Notes: generated by a model not told the origin, from the sequence alone. A stretch of DNA of 64,000 nucleotides from DASRIA01 sp963816975 (GCA_963816975.1 CAWFMD010000006.1:620001-684000), one strand, 5' to 3'; counted from the stretch's first letter, positions 52,298 through 61,006 are shown. A program made the numbers and translations.

Positions 52298-52708
52298 TCA
52301 GTCGCCCGAGGGCGCCTCGGACATGACCTCGCGGACGTCGATCCACTCGTACAGCGGCTCCCCGCCCGGGCCGGGCTCGGAGGAGACGTAGGCCGCGAGC
52401 TCGACCGCCCGCCCGTGCGACTCGACGTCGATCATGTACCAGCCCGCCACGAGATCGCTGGTCTCGGGGAGCGGGCCGTCAGTGGTGACTGGCGCGGCGT
52501 CGGGGCCGCCGTAGCGCACCCAGGTGCGCGTCGGCGTGAGCGCCTGCCCGTCGACGTACTCGCCGTTCTCCTCGAGCAGCTTCCTGACGTGCTTGAGGAA
52601 TGCCATGTGCGCCTCCACGTCCTCGGGGGCCCACTGGTCCATCGGGGGAAAGGGATGGTGCGGCTCCGGGCCGCCGCGGTAGTGCTTGAGGAGCAGGTAC
52701 TTGGGCAT
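52298..52708 (-). CDS. YCII/DGPF-domain protein
   Basis: The 136-residue protein starts MPKYLLLKHYRGG and has the YCII-family beta-alpha pattern with VTTDGPLPET in the DGPF position. ATG 52708 has a good AGGAG at the right distance. It lies 6 nt upstream of the sigma-factor gene on the same strand. This DGPF-sigma pairing is typical; the DGPF protein's activity is unknown. Confidence 0.88.
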   Translation of the reverse strand: MPKYLLLKHYRGGPEPHHPFPPMDQWAPEDVEAHMAFLKHVRKLLEENGEYVDGQALTPTRTWVRYGGPDAAPVTTDGPLPETSDLVAGWYMIDVESHGRAVELAAYVSSEPGPGGEPLYEWIDVREVMSEAPSGD

Positions 52709-52883
52709 GGTGGTCTCCTGATGTCGTGGGCCGCGCTCTCGTGGCCCTTCACCTGGTGAGCGGAGCCGGTCGGAGCTGCTCGACATGGAATCACTCATTC
52801 AGCGCCCAGATCGGCGCGTAGCGGGAATCCCTTGCAGGCGTGGTGCCTGCAGATCGTCCCTCTTGACGGCCCTGACAGCACGA

Positions 52884-52905
52884 AACCCGCACCGGGGCGC
52901 GGGTT
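52884..52905 (-). terminator. Terminator after tRNA-Ile
   Basis: On the minus strand AACCCGC and GCGGGTT form a 7-bp stem with an 8-nt loop just 3' of the tRNA, followed by tttcg. A second hairpin (TGCAGGC / GCCTGCA, about 52834-52852) lies further on. Confidence 0.65.
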
Positions 52906-52912
52906 CCTGAGG

Positions 52913-52986
52913 TGGGCGATCCTGGACTCGAACCAGGGACCTCCTCCTTATCAGAGAGGCGCTCTAACCGACTGAGCTAATCGCCC
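52913..52986 (-). tRNA. tRNA-Ile (anticodon GAT)
   Basis: The minus strand folds as a tRNA: acceptor GGGCGAT/ATCGCCC, D arm GCTC/GAGC, anticodon loop CTGATAA giving GAT, T arm CCTGG/CCAGG with TTCGAGT. Only CC of the CCA end follows discriminator A in the DNA. Confidence 0.96.
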
Positions 52987-53003
52987 GACGAACGCGATTC
53001 TAG

Positions 53004-54529
53004 CTAACGCTCGATTTGGCACTCGTGCGTCGGAAGCGCCGCGCGTACGGCCCGGATCCGCGCGTCACCGGAGCGCGGCATCGGTGCGTTCACGGCCGCA
53101 GCGCGCGCCCGTGCGAGCGCGTGGTGGTGTGGGGCCGTGCCTGTCTCCGCCGCCAGCTCCGCCGCCGTCGCGCCTTCCAGCAGACGGAGGTGCACGTAGG
53201 TGTTGTGCAGCGCCCACGGACGCAGCCGCCCGAGCCCGAACGCGCTCACGGCGGGCATGTAGCAACGTACCAGCCAGTCTCGCCAGTCGCCGATGCCCCA
53301 GCATCCTTCGGGATCGGCGATCACCGGATCGTCATCACCGCCGCGCGTCTCGTCGCGCCAGCACGCGAGGTCTTCGGCGACGATCGGCCACAGCGGCACG
53401 CGACGCGGTGCGCCGGTGGCGTCGGCGGGCGGGCGGTGGATGCATCCGTCTCCGACGTCGGACCAGCGGATCGTCATCACGTCGGCAGGCCGCAGCGCCG
53501 CGTAGGCGACCAGCGACACGACCGTCGCGTCACGCAGTCGACCGGCCGCGATCATGTGGGCGCGGATCGCCTCCACCTGCTCGACGGACGCGAGGTCCGG
53601 GCCCGTGCCGTAGGGAGCCTGCGGCTGGCGGACACGGCCGGCGTCGCGCTTTCTCCCGCTCCAGCTCGCGCTGCGCCGGAGCGCCTTCGTCCGAGGGAAC
53701 CTCGTCAGGAACCTCTCCGCCATCACCGAGATCACGACATCGGGCCGCTCGCGCTCGAGCAGGTCGTCCGGCAACGTCGGGCGCTGCGCGAACACGACCC
53801 GGCGGAACGTCTCCGGGAGGAACTGGAGCAGCGCATACGAGTAGGAGTCGCCGAGCAGCACGCATGTGCTGGGTGGAGCCACCTCACAGCTCGTGGCGAT
53901 CAGGGTACCCGTTCCCTCGCACGCAGTTGTCGTAGATGGGATGCGACACGTGGTGCGCGACGGGGCCGCCCGCGTAACCTCCTGACGGGGTGGATCGAGC
54001 TTGCTGCCGAGGTCCCCCGTGATCGTGCGCTCCACGTAATAGAGATCGTTCTCCGACAGCGCGCGGCAGGGCAGCGCACCGTGCAGCGCCGCTACGAGCG
54101 ATCGGTAGACCAGGAACGCGCCGTAGTCGGTCCAGTGCGTATCGACACGCAGGAACACGAGCTGGCTGCGTCCTCTTGTGCGCGATCAGCTGCTGGTCCG
54201 GATAGAGCACCCGCGCGGGCGAACCCGCGGACGCAAGGTGACTGATCAGTTGGTGGATGGGCCGGTGCGGGGCGCTCTCGATCCCCGCGGGAAGGTTTTC
54301 GGGATACATGGAGTGCGTGTTCGGGGCGACCGCGAAGACGTACCGGCCGCCGGCTGCGGCGACACGCTCGATGCGGCTCTCGAGCAGCTTGCGCCATTGC
54401 TCGAGCTGCGCATGCGAAAAGCTCCGCTCTCCCCGCATGCTGCTCGAGCAGCTCATTCGTGTCGTGCGCGAGGAACAGGAACCCGTCGCGGCCCTCGAGG
54501 ACCTTGTGTCGGTCGTCAACCGCCGCCAT
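53004..54529 (-). pseudogene. AlgX-like SGNH plus degenerate tyrosine-recombinase fusion (copy 2), several frame breaks
   Basis: The longest intact frame (53004-54158) has DTHWTDYGAF, VLLGDSYSY, then the integrase-like VAYAALRPADVMTIRWSDV, RRVPLWPIVAEDLACW, IGDWRDWLVRC and LHNTYVHLRLLEGA. The expected start (VLEGRDGFLFLAHD) lies in the frame beginning at ATG 54529. The next part (HAQLEQWRKLLESRIERV, APNTHSMYPENL) lies in a third frame, and a short piece near 53980-53910 switches again. At least four breaks are needed, so it is decayed or badly sequenced. The box I Arg is present; the box II Arg is His. TACGAT lies 7 nt before ATG 54529, as in copy 1. Confidence 0.7.
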
Positions 54530-54571
54530 CAGGCGGATCGTAGTCGCGCGGGCGGGGCGCGCTCGAGGTAA

Positions 54572-55435
54572 CTACGCGGCCATGCGGCCAGCGATCCGCC
54601 TGGCGATCTCGCTCAGCTCCGCGAGATCGTCGAACGGGATCTCGACCGAGCCGCCGCGCCGGCCCAGGCGCACGCGCACCTCGCGGCCGAGCAGTGCGGC
54701 AAGCGTCTCCTCGGCCTCCCGCGATGCTTCGAGCGCGTCCGCGCTCTGCAGCTTCGCCGCGCGCTTGGCTGCGGGCCGGGCAGCGCCGCCGCGCGCAAGG
54801 TCCTCCGTCTGGCGCACCGAGAGGCCGCGATCACGCGCTTCACGCGCGACGCGCCGCCGGGCGTGGTGATCGGGCGCCTGCAGGACGGCGCGGCCGTGTC
54901 CCTCGGAGAGCCGACCCGACTCCAGCATCGCCAGCACCTCGTCCGGGAGCTCGAGCAGGCGCACGAGGTTCGACACCGCCACGCGGCTCTTGCCGAGGCG
55001 GCGAGCGACCTCCTCCTTGGTCAGGGTGAACTCGTCGACGAGTGCCGCGCACGCGCGCGCCGCCTCGACCGGGTTGAGGTTCTCACGCGCCATGTTCTCG
55101 ATCAGCGCCAGTTCGAGACGCTCGTTCTCAGCTGCGCTGCGCACGACCGCGGGGATCCGGTCGAGCCCCGCGAGCTGCGCCGCGCGCCAGCGGCGCTCGC
55201 CCGCGAGCAGTTCGTAGCGGCCGCCCGGCAGGGGGCGCACGAGGATCGGTTGCAGTACACCGTGTGCGCGCAGCGAGTCGGCCAGCTCGCGCAGCTCGGA
55301 CTCGCCGAACGACGTGCGCGGCTGGCTCGGGTTCGGCGTGATCAGCTCGAGCGGGATGCGGTGCAGCGACTCGTCGTCCGCCGCGCTCGTCGGCAGGATC
55401 GCCGCGAGACCCCGGCCGATGCCGCGCTCAACCAC
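54572..55435 (-). CDS. parB: Chromosome partitioning protein ParB
   Basis: CTPase clamp that loads at parS and organises the origin. The 287-residue protein has GIGRGLAAIL, the CTP-binding GERRWRAAQLAG and ENMARENLNPVEAA motifs, and the helix-turn-helix EEVARRLGKSRVAVSNLVRLLEL. A C-terminal dimerisation segment follows. GTG 55435 overlaps the parA stop by 8 nt. It belongs to the origin-proximal parAB operon. Confidence 0.95.
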   Translation of the reverse strand: MVERGIGRGLAAILPTSAADDESLHRIPLELITPNPSQPRTSFGESELRELADSLRAHGVLQPILVRPLPGGRYELLAGERRWRAAQLAGLDRIPAVVRSAAENERLELALIENMARENLNPVEAARACAALVDEFTLTKEEVARRLGKSRVAVSNLVRLLELPDEVLAMLESGRLSEGHGRAVLQAPDHHARRRVAREARDRGLSVRQTEDLARGGAARPAAKRAAKLQSADALEASREAEETLAALLGREVRVRLGRRGGSVEIPFDDLAELSEIARRIAGRMAA

Positions 55436-56186
55436 GGCCGACGACCTCCTTCGCCAATTCGAAGTATGCATCCGTGCCGGCGCAGTGCGGGTCGTGGTGG
55501 ATCACCGGACGACCATAGCTGGGCGCCTCGCCGATGCGCACGTTGCGGGGAATCACGGTGCGCAGCACAAGCTCCTGGAAATGCTGGCGCAGCTCGTGCT
55601 CGACGTCCTGCGCGAGCCGCGTGCGGCTGTCGTACATGGTGAGCAGCATCCCGGCGACCTGCAGCCTGGGATTGAGCTCGCGCTGGATCAGGCCGAGGGT
55701 GTCGAGGAATTGTGCGAGGCCCTCGAGCGCCAGGTACTCGGCCTGCACGGGGACCAGCACGCGGTCCGCGGCGACCAGCGCATTCACGGAGAGCGGCCCC
55801 AGCGACGGCGGGCAGTCGAGCACGATGTGCTCGTAGCTTTGGCGCACGGGCTCGAGCAGGCCGCGCAGGCGCTGCTCAGAGGAGTCCATGCGCGGCAGCT
55901 CGACGGTGGCGCCGGCAAGGTCCGGCGTGGAGGTCACGACCTTCAAGGCATCGATCGACGACGCCACCGTGGCGTCCGCGATCGCGCTGTCGCCGAGCAG
56001 GCAGGTGTAGGTGTTGGGCTCGGCGTCCTTCGGCAGGCCCAACGCCACCGTCGCGTTGCACTGGGGATCGAGGTCGACGAGCAGCGTGCGGGAGCCGGCC
56101 TCCGCGACGCAGGCCGCGAGGTTGACGGCGGTCGTGGTCTTTCCCACGCCGCCCTTCTGATTTGCCACCGCATATACAGCTGCCAT
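55428..56186 (-). CDS. parA: Chromosome partitioning ATPase ParA (Soj)
   Basis: The 252-residue deviant Walker ATPase begins MAAVYAVANQKGGVGKTTTAVNLA, with the signature Lys before GKTT, and has LLVDLDPQCNAT and VLDCPPSLGPL. It drives origin segregation together with ParB. TATCTT (56204-56199 on the minus strand) lies 12 nt before the ATG. Confidence 0.96.
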   Translation of the reverse strand: MAAVYAVANQKGGVGKTTTAVNLAACVAEAGSRTLLVDLDPQCNATVALGLPKDAEPNTYTCLLGDSAIADATVASSIDALKVVTSTPDLAGATVELPRMDSSEQRLRGLLEPVRQSYEHIVLDCPPSLGPLSVNALVAADRVLVPVQAEYLALEGLAQFLDTLGLIQRELNPRLQVAGMLLTMYDSRTRLAQDVEHELRQHFQELVLRTVIPRNVRIGEAPSYGRPVIHHDPHCAGTDAYFELAKEVVGRG

Positions 56187-56265
56187 TGCCAGGGATCGAA
56201 GATACAGGCGGGCACGGTCGGGTTCCGGCCGAACACCACCTGCTATCGGGTGGACCCGCAACTTG

Positions 56266-56368
56266 GTTCGACGTCGAACGGTCCACTCCTTCCAGCCCGG
56301 CGGACGTTCGGCAGCGAACCTTCTCGGCCGACCTTGCTTGGGCCGGGAGGATTGGTTCGGACCCGAAC
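56266..56368. promoter_or_regulatory. Three GTTCG-N4-CGAAC palindromes upstream of parA (parS-like or operator)
   Basis: Perfect arms GTTCG and CGAAC separated by 4 nt occur at 56266-56279 (centre acgt), 56306-56319 (gcag) and 56355-56368 (gacc), 40 and 49 bp apart. A related GTTC-N5-GAAC is at 56222-56234. The first site keeps the ACGT centre and GTT/AAC ends of the common parS sequence. The position between parA and rsmG favours a ParB-binding cluster or an autoregulatory operator. Confidence 0.55.
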
Positions 56369-56372
56369 GGTG

Positions 56373-57086
56373 TCAGCCCAACGGCTTCTTGCGGGCCGCT
56401 CCCGCACGCCGCGGGAACTCCGGCGGGGTAGACCTCACCTTCTCGTAGAGGTAGAGGCTGTGTGCGCGACTGCCCGAGTAGGGATATACGCGTTCGGCCC
56501 CGGCCGGGACGAGCCCGAGCCGGTCGGCGGCGGCTGCGGCGGCGCGCTCCTCCACTTCGGCTCGCGTGCCCTTCCACGCGATCAGGGTGCCCCCCCGCAC
56601 CAGCAGCGGCGCCGCGTATTCGACCAGGATGGCAAGTGGCGCTACCGCCCGTGCGAGCACCGCGTCGTAGCTTGTGCGGCCCTCCGCCCGCCCCCAGTCC
56701 TCGACGCGTGCATTCACGACCGTTACGTCGACCAGGCCCAGGGCACGGGCGGCGTCCCTCATGAACTCGCACTTGCGGCGCCCGGACTCGATCAGGTCGA
56801 CGGCGATGCCCGGGCGCGCGATCGCGATCGGCAGGCCGGGAAACCCGGCGCCGGCTCCCACGTCGGCGAGCCGGCCAGCGGACTCCAGCCAGGGGAGCGC
56901 GGCAAGGCTGTCGGCAATGTGGACGTCGACCGCCTCCGCGGGGGCGCGCACCGAGGTCGCCGCGCGCGGGTCGGCGCGCACCATCTCCAGCAGATCCGCC
57001 AGCCGGCCGGCCGCTCCGGGGTCGAGTGACCACTGCGTGGCGAGCGCGTCCAGCCGCGCGATGGCGCCCCGATCCCGGCGTTTCAC
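56373..57086 (-). CDS. rsmG: 16S rRNA (guanine-N7) methyltransferase RsmG
   Basis: Methylates G527 of 16S rRNA using SAM. The 237-residue protein has HIADSLAALPWLE, LADVGAGAGFPGLPIAIA (SAM site), IESGRRKCEFMRDAA and VLARAVAPLAILVEYA. A basic tail (RRAGAARKKPLG) closes it. Start is GTG 57086, 3 nt after the jag stop. Confidence 0.95.
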   Translation of the reverse strand: MKRRDRGAIARLDALATQWSLDPGAAGRLADLLEMVRADPRAATSVRAPAEAVDVHIADSLAALPWLESAGRLADVGAGAGFPGLPIAIARPGIAVDLIESGRRKCEFMRDAARALGLVDVTVVNARVEDWGRAEGRTSYDAVLARAVAPLAILVEYAAPLLVRGGTLIAWKGTRAEVEERAAAAAADRLGLVPAGAERVYPYSGSRAHSLYLYEKVRSTPPEFPRRAGAARKKPLG

Positions 57087-57089
57087 GTT

Positions 57090-57793
57090 TTACGCAGAGC
57101 CCGGCCGCAGCGGCGTGATCACGATCCGCCGGAAGGGCTCATCGCCCTCGGAATGGGTGTCCACGTCCGCGCGGTCCTTCAGGTAGTTGTGGACCACCTT
57201 GCGCTCCTGCGATCCCATCGAGTCGAGCTCGATGGCGCGGCCGAACCGCAGCGCGTCCGACGCACCGCGGTCCGCTTGACGACGCAGCACGCCGTCGCGG
57301 CGTTCCCTGTAACCAGCCGCGTCGACCACCACCGGGATCCGGTCCTCGCTGCCCCGGAAAGCGGCCAGGCCGCACAGCGACTGCAGCGCGTCCAGAGTCT
57401 GCCCGTGCTTGCCGATCAGCAGCCCGAGCTCGGGCCCGCTGACCTCGGCCCAGATCTGCCCGTCACGCTCGCTCACGTCGACGCTCGCGCGCATTCCCAG
57501 CGCTCCCACCACCCGCTTCAATATTTCGCGCACGCGCTCGACCGGATCGTCCGGCCAGTCGAAGTCACGCTCCGCCGCCCGCCAGCGCTCCAGGTCCGCG
57601 GTCGCCACCACGCGCGTCAGCGGATCTCCGTCGGCGTCTGCTCCCTGCTCGACCACCTCGAAGTGGACGTGGTCCACCGAGATCCCGGATAGCTGCGCTC
57701 CAGATCCTTCATCGCGGCCCATTTCGCGGCGCCCGCGCTCGGCCCCTCGGCCTCGGTCCGCCCCGCCCTCATGTCGTGCGAGTCGTCCGTCAC
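57090..57793 (-). CDS. jag: SpoIIIJ-associated RNA-binding protein Jag/KhpB, frame broken in the N-terminal domain
   Basis: The main frame (57090-57722) holds the KH-like domain (WAEVSGPELGLLIGKHGQTL, near its residue 95) and the R3H domain (RELDSMGSQERKVVHNYL-like, ending FRRIVITP). Its own start lacks the Jag-N domain. The other frame from GTG 57793, 9 nt after yidC, reads SAGAAKWAAMKDLERSYPG, which is the missing Jag-N start. Inserting one base in the CCC run at 57684-57686 joins it to ISVDHVHFEVVEQG. So the gene is 57090-57793 with one indel. Confidence 0.88.
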
Positions 57794-57802
57794 GTGCCTA
57801 CC

Positions 57803-58600
57803 TCAGCGCCGCCGCCGCTTCTTCTTCCGGGGAGGGGGCGGGGGAGCTCTCCGAGGCGCGCCCGATCCGCCGCCGCCGTCCACCAGCGCCGCCGCGGGCT
57901 GGGGGCCCCCGGCGACGGCGGCAACCGCCACCGGCGGCGGCGCCAGCTTGCGCACCACGATCGCCTGGCCCAGCGTCCAGAAGTTGGTCGTGATCCAGTA
58001 GACGAGCAAGCCGGCCGGGAAGCTCGGGATCAGCGCCGCGAAGACCAGTGGCAGCAACAGCATGATTCGCTGTTGTGTCTTGTCGGCGGTCACCGACATC
58101 ACCATGGTGGACGCCATCTGGGAGCCGATGAAGAGGACCATCAGCACGATCAGCGTTCCACCCGTCGCCTTCTGGGTGATGTCGTTGACGATCAGGAAGC
58201 CCTGCTCGCCGGTGGCACGTACCTGGCCCTTGAACTCGCCCCCGTTCAGCAGGAAGAAGAGCGACATGAACACCGGCAGCTGGAGCAGCAGCGGCAGGCA
58301 GGAGGCGAACGGGTTGACCTGGTTCTCCTTGTAGAACTTCATCATCTCCTGCTGCATGCGCTGCTTGTCTTCCTTGTACTTCTCCTGGAGCGCCTTGACC
58401 TGCGGCTGCAGCACTCGCAGCGCGTTCATCGAGCGGATCTGCTTCAGCGTCAGCGGAACCATCAGCAACCGCACGATCACGGTCAGCCCGACGATCGACC
58501 ACCCCCAGCTCAGCCCGACGTCGTCGTGCAGGGACGTGATCAGCCAGTCGGCCGCGTCGATCAGGGGCTGGAAGATGTTGGCCAGGACGAACGGGCTCAT
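57803..58600 (-). CDS. yidC: Membrane protein insertase YidC
   Basis: Inserts and folds membrane proteins with or without SecYEG. The 265-residue protein has five hydrophobic segments including the WSIVGLTVIVRLLMVPL helix with the conserved Arg. It also has the QPQVKALQEKYKEDKQRMQQEMMKFY-type cytoplasmic loop, PLLLQLPVFMSLFFLL and PAGLLVYWITTNFW. A basic tail ends in RKKKRRRR, useful for ribosome binding. ATG overlaps the upstream stop (ATGA). Confidence 0.95.
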   Translation of the reverse strand: MSPFVLANIFQPLIDAADWLITSLHDDVGLSWGWSIVGLTVIVRLLMVPLTLKQIRSMNALRVLQPQVKALQEKYKEDKQRMQQEMMKFYKENQVNPFASCLPLLLQLPVFMSLFFLLNGGEFKGQVRATGEQGFLIVNDITQKATGGTLIVLMVLFIGSQMASTMVMSVTADKTQQRIMLLLPLVFAALIPSFPAGLLVYWITTNFWTLGQAIVVRKLAPPPVAVAAVAGGPQPAAALVDGGGGSGAPRRAPPPPPRKKKRRRR

Positions 58601-59256
58601 CGGAACAGGCGCCGGGCGCTCACCGGGTCGTACCCTCCGTGGCTGAACGGGTTGCAGCGCAGCACTCGCCACACTGCCACCACGAGCCCGCGGATCGGCC
58701 CCAGCTCGCGAATCGACTGGGCCGCGTATGCGGAGCACGTCGGCTCGTACTTGCACCGCCGCGGGAGCGCCGGTGAGATCGCCCGCTGGTAAAGCCGGAT
58801 CGGCGCCGTGATCACACGGCTTGCAACTCCAGCCATCGCGTCAGCCGCTCCGGTCCGCGGCCGGCGCTGCGAGGCGTCCAGCAACTCGGCCAGCTCGTCA
58901 CGCACGCCGCCGAGGCCGGACTGCTCGGCGGCCTCGGCCGACCCGGCGCGCGCCACGATCACAAAATCCTGTCCGGCGGGCAGCTGCTCGTCCAGCGCCC
59001 AGAAAGCCTCGCGCAGCAGCCGCTTCACGCGGTTGCGCTCGATCGCGCCCCCCACTCGCCGGCCGACCGATACGCCCAGGCGCACGGCCCGCTCCGATTC
59101 GTCGTGCGTTTCGCCCTCACGGCTGGCCGAAGGGAATGCGTACAGCACGAATGACCGGCTCGCCGCCGACCGGCCGCGGCGGTACACACGGTCGAAGTCG
59201 GCACTACGCGTCAGCCGTGGACGCCTCTGCCGCATGCCGCCCCGGCGTTCGTTCAT
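58597..59256 (-). CDS. rnpA: Fusion of ribonuclease P protein (RnpA) and YidD
   Basis: The 219-residue protein joins two normally separate genes. Residues 1-135 are RnpA: LTRSADFDRVYRRGRS, LGVSVGRRVGGAIERNRVKRLLREAFW, with FVIVAR. Residues 142-219 are YidD: ITAPIRLYQRAISPALPRRC, YEPTCSAYAAQSI, VLRCNPFSHGGYDPV. RnpA matures tRNA 5' ends with RNase P RNA; YidD is linked to membrane insertion. There is no stop or start between them, so one polypeptide is expected. Confidence 0.93.
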   Translation of the reverse strand: MNERRGGMRQRRPRLTRSADFDRVYRRGRSAASRSFVLYAFPSASREGETHDESERAVRLGVSVGRRVGGAIERNRVKRLLREAFWALDEQLPAGQDFVIVARAGSAEAAEQSGLGGVRDELAELLDASQRRPRTGAADAMAGVASRVITAPIRLYQRAISPALPRRCKYEPTCSAYAAQSIRELGPIRGLVVAVWRVLRCNPFSHGGYDPVSARRLFR

Positions 59257-59272
59257 CGCACCGGCCCCGGCC

Positions 59273-59407
59273 TCAGACCGTCAGGCGCGAACGGCCCTTC
59301 CTGCGCCGGCGCTTGAGGGTGAGCCGGCCGGCCCGCGTGCCCATGCGAGCACGAAAGCCGTGTGTACGCGCACGCTTGCGCTTCTTGGGTTGGTACGTTC
59401 GCTTCAT
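59273..59407 (-). CDS. rpmH: 50S ribosomal protein L34
   Basis: A 44-residue basic protein beginning MKRTYQPKKRKRARTHGFR and ending GRSRLTV, the unmistakable L34 sequence. It is followed after 16 nt by rnpA-yidD, the usual rpmH-rnpA order next to dnaA. Confidence 0.96.
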   Translation of the reverse strand: MKRTYQPKKRKRARTHGFRARMGTRAGRLTLKRRRRKGRSRLTV

Positions 59408-59464
59408 GGTGCAGAGGCTCAGTCCTGGTGCGACGGTGTCGTCGCAACGGCGGGGCGGAGCGTC

Positions 59465-59470
59465 AGTATA
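59465..59470 (-). promoter_or_regulatory. -10 element of rpmH and the divergent dnaA-rpmH gap
   Basis: TATACT on the minus strand lies 57 nt before the rpmH ATG. The remaining gap up to dnaA (59471-59701) contains no perfect DnaA box that I can see; a tagaat at 59615-59620 could be a dnaA -10. Confidence 0.5.
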
Positions 59471-59701
59471 AGGCCTCTTTCACGGTCCGCCGGCGGGCCG
59501 TGAAGTCTCCCTCGCGAAGCACGCTGCAAGAGGCTCGCATCTTTTGAACGCGTATTGCGACTTGGCCGCCGGTCGCCCGCGCGCCCCGGTCCGGCGGGCC
59601 CATTTCACGTCGCTAGAATCGCGCGTTCGCGGGGCAGGATTCGCGGCCTTCCGACCGTCCTTCCGCACCCACGGACCACCTTCAAGACTCGTCGAGGACG
59701 T

Positions 59702-61006
59702 GTGGAAGATCATGTCGAGGAGATATGGCGCCACGTCGATGACACCCTCCGCAGGTCACTTCCGGCGGACGTCTATCGAGTGTGGATCGAACCGCTGGCT
59801 CCGGCCGGCGTGCAGAACAACGTTCTCTATCTGAGCGCACCGGCGGGCGCGCGCGAATGGGTCCGTCGCCGTTTCGGTCACGTGCTCGATGCGGCCGCGG
59901 CGTCCCACCCGGCCGTCGGCCGCATCGAGTTGATCGCGGGAGACATGCTGCCCCAGCCCAGCTCCACGCACCTCGACCTGAAGCCCGGTTACACCTTCGA
60001 GGCGTTCGTGATCGGGTCCGCCAACCGCTTCGCGCACGCGGCGTCGCTGGCCGTCGCCGAGCTGCCCGGGCAGGTCTACAACCCGCTCTTCGTCTGCGGC
60101 CCTCCCGGCGTTGGCAAGACGCACCTGCTGCAGGCGATCGGCAACTACGTCTCGCTGTGCGTCAGCGGGCTCACGGTCCGCTACGCGAACGCCGAGACGT
60201 TCACGAGCCAGTTCCTCGCTGCGCTCCAACACAACCGGATCCCGTCCTTCAAGCAGCGCTATCGCGCAGTCGACATGCTGCTGCTCGACGACGTCCAGTT
60301 TCTCGAGAGCAAGGAACGCACCGCCGAGGAGTTCCTGTACACGATCGAGGCGGCGCTCAACTCGGGCGCCCAGGTGGTGCTCGCCGCCGACCGGGCACCG
60401 TCTGCGATGCCCCTCCTGCACGCGCCGTTGAAGGGACGCTTCGAAGGCGGGCTGCTGGCCGAGCTGAGCGCGCCCGACCAGGCGGCTCGGCTTGCGATCC
60501 TCCGGCGCCAGGCGGGCCCCGACGCCGGCGAGCTGACCGCCAACGGCGTGCTCGAGCTCCTCGCCCGGCGTGTGGCCGGCAACGTCAGGTCCCTCGAAAG
60601 TGCGCTGGTCCGCGTGCGCGCCTATGCCTCCCTCACCCAACAACCGCTCACGCTCGAGCTGGCCGAGCACGTGCTGAGCGCGATTGCGCCCGCCGCAACC
60701 GACGGGCCGGGCTCCGGGATGTCCATCGAGCGAATCCAGGACCGCACCTCCCGCGCGCTCGAGCTCGAGCCCGACACCCTCGCCTCGGCCAGACGCAGCC
60801 GTCAGGTTGTCTATGCTCGCCAGGTCGCCATGTACCTTTGCCGTGAGCTGACCGACCACTCCCTGCCTGCGATCGCCCGCCGTTTCGGGGGCCGGGACCA
60901 CACCACCGTGCTCCACGCCCACCGGAAGGTCCAGCGCCAACTTCTGGTCGACCAGTCCACAAGGGCCCTTGTGGACAACCTCGTACGCGAGCTCAAGGAC
61001 GAGTGA
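59702..61006 (+). CDS. dnaA: Chromosomal replication initiator DnaA
   Basis: AAA+ initiator that binds DnaA boxes and opens the origin. The 434-residue protein has a short domain I (VEEIWRHVDDTLRRSLP). AAA+ motifs include FVIGSANRFAHAA, GPPGVGKTHLLQAIGNY, DMLLLDDVQF and RFEGGLLAEL. The domain IV signature GRDHTTVLHAHRKV is intact. The linker domain II is nearly absent. Start is GTG 59702; upstream in-frame codons look non-coding. Confidence 0.96.
   Translation: MEDHVEEIWRHVDDTLRRSLPADVYRVWIEPLAPAGVQNNVLYLSAPAGAREWVRRRFGHVLDAAAASHPAVGRIELIAGDMLPQPSSTHLDLKPGYTFEAFVIGSANRFAHAASLAVAELPGQVYNPLFVCGPPGVGKTHLLQAIGNYVSLCVSGLTVRYANAETFTSQFLAALQHNRIPSFKQRYRAVDMLLLDDVQFLESKERTAEEFLYTIEAALNSGAQVVLAADRAPSAMPLLHAPLKGRFEGGLLAELSAPDQAARLAILRRQAGPDAGELTANGVLELLARRVAGNVRSLESALVRVRAYASLTQQPLTLELAEHVLSAIAPAATDGPGSGMSIERIQDRTSRALELEPDTLASARRSRQVVYARQVAMYLCRELTDHSLPAIARRFGGRDHTTVLHAHRKVQRQLLVDQSTRALVDNLVRELKDE
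60954..60977. promoter_or_regulatory. Pair of opposed DnaA boxes in the 3' end of dnaA
   Basis: AGTCCACAA (60954-60962, one mismatch) and TTGTGGACA (60969-60977, perfect) face each other across 6 nt inside the last codons of dnaA. A weaker GAATCCACA is at about 61091-61099. Together they mark the dnaA-dnaN junction as a candidate origin. Confidence 0.5.

Noticed and set aside
52913..54529. Integrase-like domain next to tRNA-Ile as an integrated element
   Set aside because: The recombinase fold lacks the catalytic Tyr and box II residues, no repeated tRNA 3' end was found downstream, and no phage or plasmid genes are present.
56266..56368. LexA (SOS) boxes upstream of parA
   Set aside because: The actinobacterial/Bacillus SOS box has CGAAC before GTTCG; here the arms are in the opposite order.
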